Of a stretch of DNA of 5,668 nucleotides, positions 1 to 2,799 are shown piece after piece. Every line of letters begins with the position of its first letter. Positions within the stretch are counted from its first letter, which is position 1. The stretch is taken from contig SKJK01000310.1 in NCBI GenBank assembly GCA_007121995.1, positions 1 through 5,668 of the forward strand, given 5' to 3'. The DNA comes from Desulfobulbaceae bacterium. GTDB taxonomy: Bacteria; Desulfobacterota; Desulfobulbia; Desulfobulbales; Desulfobulbaceae. The position numbers and the translations under genes are program-made. The notes under the pieces are model-generated. The model was not told the DNA's origin and did not search any database. It worked only from the letters and a program-made list of their open reading frames with translations.

Positions 1-284
1 CGATTCCAAAAGTAGAGAAGAGCCCGGAAGAGGACGCAGGTAGCGTCAAGCGAGTACAGATCAACGAGATGTCGATAGGTGAGTGTGCGGGTCTTGCCAG
101 AGCGCTTGCCCAGGCAGTTCTCATCATCTATCGCCTGGAGGTAATCGCTCTTGTCAGCCTCGGGCCGGTCGACATAGGTCAATAAGGCTCCCAGGTCCTC
201 AAGCATCATGGTGCGAGAACTATGAGCGCCTCCGCGTTCGAAGCTGAACCCGAACCGGGATAACTGTTTATTCTTTTCCGTCAT
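1..284 (-). CDS. BrxA-like (DUF1819-type) protein, N-terminal part, cut by window edge
   Basis: The first 94 codons of a minus-strand gene are visible, from ATG at 284 to the left edge; the C-terminus lies outside. The translation begins MTEKNKQLSRFGFSFERGG and is soluble, with no membrane segment. The block around residues 49-75 (YLQAIDDENCLGKRSGKT, then a basic stretch and L-V-D-L-Y) has the pattern of BrxA/DUF1819 proteins: an acidic-plus-Asn 'AI..EN.L.KRS..T' core followed by a helix. The 'FSF..GG' opening also fits DUF1819 proteins. BrxA is a small DNA-binding component of BREX phage-defence operons, usually near the start of the operon. The start codon lies inside the 3' end of the helix-turn-helix remnant upstream (overlap 268-284), and a GGTGAG sits just before the ATG, so translational coupling is likely. 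That this is a real coding frame is clear. The family call comes from a remembered pattern and is moderate; another defence-associated protein is possible. Confidence 0.6.
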   Translation of the reverse strand, partial: MTEKNKQLSRFGFSFERGGAHSSRTMMLEDLGALLTYVDRPEADKSDYLQAIDDENCLGKRSGKTRTLTYRHLVDLYSLDATCVLFRALLYFWN

Positions 285-463
285 GCTCACCGCTGGTCTC
301 ACCTGCTCCGCCTTTGCGGACCCACTCGTCGATTTCGTCTTTCTTGAATTTCCAGAGACGACCGATTTTGTGGGCGAACATGGCTTTTCCGCTGAGCCAC
401 TTGTAGACCGTATCTGCATTTCAGGTGCAGAACAGGTTTCAATATATTCCACTCTTTTAATCA
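268..463 (-). pseudogene. Broken excisionase/MerR-type helix-turn-helix protein
   Basis: From 420 down to the TAA at 268-270 the minus strand encodes 50 residues containing NADTVYKWLSGKA, AHKIGRLWKFKKDEIDEWVR and an acidic tail. This is the recognition helix and wing of the excisionase-like HTH_17 family: 'DTVYKWL', then 'AHKIGR.WKF...EIDEW'. The first helix is missing in this frame because a TGA lies at 421-423. Reading back in the frame one base away gives KEWNILKPVLHL (about 457-422), which looks like the lost N-terminal helix ending just before the expected Gly-Val. An intact gene would thus need about five more bases near 421, which points to a small out-of-frame deletion. That upstream frame has a further TGA at 461-463. 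Beyond it lies an ATG at 503-505 with a purine-rich GGAGAAGGGAAAGG stretch just upstream, which may be the old start. The remnant overlaps the BrxA-like start by 17 bases, so it was probably the first gene of that operon. The HTH assignment is strong; the reconstruction of the damage is inference. Confidence 0.65.
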
Positions 464-599
464 AAGATCTCTACTTTCTCGCCCCATATATTTCAATGCA
501 AACATTGCCTTTCCCTTCTCCTGCCACGGTGATGAGCTGGCCGAAGCTCCCGGAGAAAGAAAAAGGTCGAGGTTTTGGGGGCCATATGACCGGGGCTCA

Positions 600-628
600 A
601 TAGTACAATGTGACGAAAAGAAGGTCAG
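600..628 (-). promoter_or_regulatory. Putative sigma-70 promoter for the HTH/BrxA-like pair
   Basis: On the minus strand there is CTGACC (-35-like, 623-628; 4 of 6 to TTGACA), a 17-bp spacer and TACTAT (-10-like, 600-605; 4 of 6 to TATAAT). Transcription would start near 593 and run leftward into the broken helix-turn-helix gene and the BrxA-like gene. The stop codon of the 625-750 fragment overlaps the -35 box, so the promoter sits exactly at a gene boundary. It was recognised by eye only. Confidence 0.35.
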
Positions 629-750
629 TCTTTGAGCAGAGTGTCTGCCACCTGCTCTGATTCTTGTTCTGGATTGCGCATGAAAACCGGTGAGAATTCA
701 CCGATGCGCCGGAGGGTGAGGCCGGTGAATAGGCAGTGGAGGGTACAGAC
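625..750 (-). pseudogene. Unidentified 41-codon protein-like fragment
   Basis: The minus strand is open from 750 to the TGA at 625-627, bounded upstream by a TGA at 751-753. The translation runs CTLHCLFTGLTLRRIGEF, SPVFMRNPEQES and EQVADTLLKD, ending just before the promoter-like boxes at 600-628. The composition (an amphipathic, charged C-terminal helix and few rare residues) looks like the C-terminus of a genuine protein rather than chance. There is no start codon with a ribosome binding site, and the upstream frame closes at once, so it is most likely the tail end of a decayed or truncated gene. I do not recognise the family. Its position upstream of a defence-type operon suggests a worn island edge, but this is inference. 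Confidence 0.35.
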
Positions 751-802
751 TCAATGTTGCCCGGCAGCCTGCTTATCCAGGTTGCAAACGCTGGAAACGC
801 GA

Positions 803-829
803 CCGGGTGCAGATCGCACCTGCACCCGG
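803..829 (-). terminator. Perfect 10-bp hairpin, possible terminator of the small membrane-protein gene
   Basis: CCGGGTGCAG (803-812) and CTGCACCCGG (820-829) are perfect inverted copies around a 7-base loop. The hairpin begins 15 bases beyond the TGA of the minus-strand small gene (844-846), a usual place for an intrinsic terminator. There is no clean T-run on either side (the minus strand continues TCGCGTTTCC), so termination may be weak or it may serve another structural role. Confidence 0.4.
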
Positions 830-843
830 CAACCAGCGGTACG

Positions 844-1062
844 TCATCTTCGATTATGTTGATTACTGGGGATGGTCCAACGGCAGTGGCCGGAACAGGC
901 CGTACCGGCAGGCAGCATAATGGAACGGCAATCACAGATCGTATCATTCCAAAGCCGTCGTTGACTGATGAGGGGTGCCCGCTGTTCCCTTTCCGGTTTG
1001 ATTATGGTCAAAATCAGGTCTACAGCCAGTGCCAGAAGCAGATACGCCACGATATATCCCAT
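844..1062 (-). CDS. Small single-helix membrane protein, function unknown
   Basis: The 72-residue product starts at the ATG at 1060-1062. A perfect AGGAGG (1068-1073) lies five bases upstream and fixes this start against the longer frame that runs on antisense through the regulator gene. Residues 2-21 (GYIVAYLLLALAVDLILTII) form one hydrophobic helix, followed at once by a charged KPEREQR stop-transfer region. This predicts one membrane span with the tail probably in the cytoplasm. The tail (residues 30-72) holds four cysteines (one C-x-C pair) and several histidines, but has no recognisable fold and looks poorly conserved. The gene is divergent from the WYL regulator, with the inverted-repeat operator between them, which suggests it may be a target of that regulator. 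It is followed by the hairpin at 803-829. The start of the helix resembles other tiny one-span subunits in style only; I assign no function. Confidence 0.5.
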   Translation of the reverse strand: MGYIVAYLLLALAVDLILTIIKPEREQRAPLISQRRLWNDTICDCRSIMLPAGTACSGHCRWTIPSNQHNRR

Positions 1063-1120
1063 GTTGTCCTCCTGTTGCAAAAGGGATTGGTGATTTTCCT
1101 GCTGCCATAGTACTCTGGCT

Positions 1121-1143
1121 GGTGGGACAAATAGCGTCCCACC
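1121..1143. promoter_or_regulatory. Perfect inverted-repeat operator between divergent genes
   Basis: GGTGGGAC (1121-1128) and GTCCCACC (1136-1143) are exact inverted copies separated by AAATAGC. The element ends 24 bases before the start of the WYL regulator and lies 58 bases upstream of the small membrane-protein gene. A -10-like TACTAT for the small gene (minus strand, 1107-1112) puts its -35 region inside the palindrome, with no good -35 consensus there. WYL-domain regulators usually bind such dyads as dimers and often control their own gene and a divergent neighbour, so this is the natural candidate site. The symmetry is seen directly; the binding protein is inferred. Confidence 0.6.
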
Positions 1144-1167
1144 CCAAAAATAAATAAAGAGAAGTCC

Positions 1168-2148
1168 ATGGCCAAGTACAAACCCCAGCATGCCCGCCTG
1201 CTGTTTATCGATCGAAAAATTCGGGAAAAAAAATTTCCCAACCGCACCACCCTGGCCCACGAATGGGAGGTCAGCACCAAGACTATCGGCCGCGACCTGG
1301 AATATATGCGCTACCAGCTCGATGCGCCCCTGGCCTATTCGAGCAGGGAACGTGGCTATTTCTATACCGAGGAACAGTATCGCCTGCCGGCCATGGACAT
1401 CCGGGAGAGCGACCTGTTTGCCATCTATCTGGCGGACAAGCTCTTGGCCCAGTACGAGAACACCCCGATCCATGCCAGCCTTACCTCTGTTTTCCGTAAA
1501 ATAGAAGATTCACTGCCGGACAAACTCGCCGCCGGACCCGACAACGACCAGGCCCGGTTCACCGTATTCCCGCCCTTTGCCACGGTAATCCTGCCCGAGG
1601 TACTGGCAACGGTCTTTACCTGTCTGCGGCATTCAATCCGCATGGAGATTGACTACAAAAATCCCGGCGGAATGCCGGTGCAACGGCGGGTTGACCCGTA
1701 TCACGGGGTTCGGTTCGAAGGTGACTGGTACGTGGTGGGCTTCTGCCACCTGCGGCAGGCGGTGCGTACCTTCAGTCTGGCGCGGATAAATGCGGTGCGG
1801 CAGCAGAAAGAGCGGTTTATTATACCGGCGGATTTCGATTTCAGTAAACTCTGCGGCAGCCATTTCGGCGTGCACTGGGGCGAGGAGGAGGTCGTTGTAC
1901 GGATTCTCTTTGCTCCGAGCGTGGCGGACTATGTCCGGGAGCGACGATGGCACCCGTCCCAGACCTTGGAGGAACAAGCCGACGGTTCCCTGATCCTGAC
2001 CCTGACCGTCAACCATCTGCTCGAATTGAAGCGATGGATTTTCTCCTGGGGGGATGGAGCGCAAGTGCTGGAACCGCCCGACCTGGTCGAGGACATTCGC
2101 AGAACAGCGCAGCGGATGATATCAAGCAATGGTTCCCATTGCCCCTGA
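1168..2148 (+). CDS. WYL-domain transcriptional regulator (YafY-like)
   Basis: The complete gene encodes 326 residues, a usual length for this family. Residues 8-66 form an N-terminal winged helix-turn-helix (recognition helix about 36-48, with VSTKTIGRDLEYM, then a wing ending GYFYT). A helical linker follows (about 75-120). The WYL domain spans about 140-235, with its signature GDWYVVGFCHLRQ at 185-197 and the conserved RTFSLARI at 200-207. The C-terminal WCX-type domain lies at about 240-315. Position three of the W-Y-L signature is valine, a common variant. Family members sense ligands such as nucleic acids or nucleotides through the WYL pocket and switch DNA binding; many regulate phage defence or DNA-damage genes. 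The start at 1168 has a modest GAGAAG ribosome binding site and lies just after the palindrome at 1121-1143, which suggests autoregulation. Its targets could be the divergent small gene, the downstream cusF, or the defence genes to the left. The sequence does not decide this. Confidence 0.9.
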   Translation: MAKYKPQHARLLFIDRKIREKKFPNRTTLAHEWEVSTKTIGRDLEYMRYQLDAPLAYSSRERGYFYTEEQYRLPAMDIRESDLFAIYLADKLLAQYENTPIHASLTSVFRKIEDSLPDKLAAGPDNDQARFTVFPPFATVILPEVLATVFTCLRHSIRMEIDYKNPGGMPVQRRVDPYHGVRFEGDWYVVGFCHLRQAVRTFSLARINAVRQQKERFIIPADFDFSKLCGSHFGVHWGEEEVVVRILFAPSVADYVRERRWHPSQTLEEQADGSLILTLTVNHLLELKRWIFSWGDGAQVLEPPDLVEDIRRTAQRMISSNGSHCP

Positions 2149-2296
2149 AGGATTTCGGTATTATTGATATAAATGTAGTTCCAAGGGCAGTCCTGGTTCA
2201 CGCATGCCCGGTGAATTTTCCTCGAAGACCAAATGGCAACTGATTGCGCAACAGGTCTGCAATATCCTCACAACCCTGAAACACAAAGGAGTTCGT
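2149..2296 (+). other. Intergenic region upstream of cusF
   Basis: These 148 bases between the regulator and cusF hold no gene. Weak promoter-like combinations exist: CTGATT (2240-2245), a 17-bp spacer and TATCCT (2263-2268) for cusF, and an AT-rich patch with TATAAA at 2168-2173. Neither is convincing. I see no CueR- or CusR-type copper box. A strong AAGGAG (2286-2291) lies five bases before the cusF ATG. No terminator is visible after the regulator, so read-through into cusF is possible. Confidence 0.4.
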
Positions 2297-2647
2297 ATGC
2301 GTCTCAAGCACATCGCCATGATCGCCGTCCTGCTGACCCCCCTCTGGGCGCCCTCCACCCTGGTAGCCGCGCAACATCATGACCATTCCGGTCATGAGCA
2401 CACAACCGCTGCCGTTGAACAGGTGCATCAGGGGTACGGCATTGTTGAATCCGTAGATCCGTCCACAGCCACGATCCGCTTGGACCACGAGCCCATTGCA
2501 TCGCTGCGCTGGCCACAAATGGTCATGGATCTGAAGGTCCAGAACGCTGATATGCTCAGCGGGCTGGAACAAGGTGATCGGATCGTTTTTGATCTGCTCC
2601 AGAGCGAGAGCGGTTTTATCATCACCCGTATCGAAGAAAGAGACTGA
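2297..2647 (+). CDS. cusF: CusF-type periplasmic Cu(I)/Ag(I)-binding chaperone
   Basis: The product has 116 residues, a normal length for CusF. The start at 2297 is preferred over an in-frame ATG at 2204 because AAGGAG (2286-2291) lies five bases upstream and the product then begins with a classical signal peptide: MRLKH, a hydrophobic core to about residue 18, and an Ala-rich cleavage region near A24-A25. The mature protein opens with a His-rich stretch (HHDHSGHEH, 27-35) and continues into the five-stranded CusF barrel (about 44-114). The Cu(I) ligands of E. coli CusF (H36, W44, M47, M49) are all present with the same spacing as H64, W72, M75 and M77 in DHEPIASLRWPQMVM. The protein would bind Cu(I)/Ag(I) in the periplasm and pass it to the CusBA pump. 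The His-rich N-terminus is an extra putative metal site. Unlike the E. coli cusCFBA operon, it is convergent with cusA and follows a WYL regulator. Confidence 0.93.
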   Translation: MRLKHIAMIAVLLTPLWAPSTLVAAQHHDHSGHEHTTAAVEQVHQGYGIVESVDPSTATIRLDHEPIASLRWPQMVMDLKVQNADMLSGLEQGDRIVFDLLQSESGFIITRIEERD

Positions 2648-2761
2648 AACAGGAAACAGACCGTGCAAAGATGGGGCTCCCATGATCGTTCACAACACAG
2701 GAACGGGGTAAATTAAACAGCTCCATCCTATGTGATTGGTCACAAGTGAAGAGCAGACCGA

Positions 2762-2791
2762 GACGGCCCCGGTAGAATGACCGGGACCGTC
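2762..2791 (-). terminator. Hairpin terminator after cusA, between convergent genes
   Basis: The arms 2762-2773 and 2780-2791 form a 12-bp stem around a 6-base loop. Read on the plus strand, one position is a C-A mismatch. On the minus strand the same position becomes a G-U wobble, so the stem is fully paired in the cusA transcript. It starts eight bases beyond the cusA stop (2800-2802), and on the minus strand it is followed by a moderately T-rich stretch (TCGGTCTGCTCTTC). It may also slow transcription arriving from cusF. A smaller hairpin (ATGGG-GCT-CCCAT, 2671-2683) lies 24 bases after cusF. Confidence 0.6.
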
Positions 2792-2799
2792 CGGGGATC

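Noticed and set aside
283..603. 106-codon plus-strand frame at the left
   Set aside because: It is antisense to the helix-turn-helix remnant, which has clear family motifs on the minus strand.
911..922. 12-base repeat GGCAGCATAATG, also present at 2930-2941
   Set aside because: It is a single short match. One copy lies in conserved cusA coding sequence (IMLP), so chance is the simplest explanation.
597..947. 116-codon minus-strand frame overlapping the small gene and the orphan fragment
   Set aside because: It has no ribosome binding site and odd composition, and it overlaps two better-supported frames. The start looks faintly like a signal peptide but nothing else supports it.
844..1473. 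Long minus-strand frame of 209 codons
   Set aside because: Its first part is antisense to the WYL regulator and lacks a ribosome binding site. Only the portion from the ATG at 1062, with AGGAGG upstream, is supported.
2204..2296. N-terminal extension of CusF from an upstream in-frame ATG
   Set aside because: There is no good ribosome binding site at 2204, and the extension would bury the signal peptide inside the protein.
2731..2744. TGTGA-TTGG-TCACA palindrome resembling a CRP/FNR-family site
   Set aside because: The spacer is four bases instead of the six of CRP sites, and it lies between two convergent gene ends with no promoter to control.
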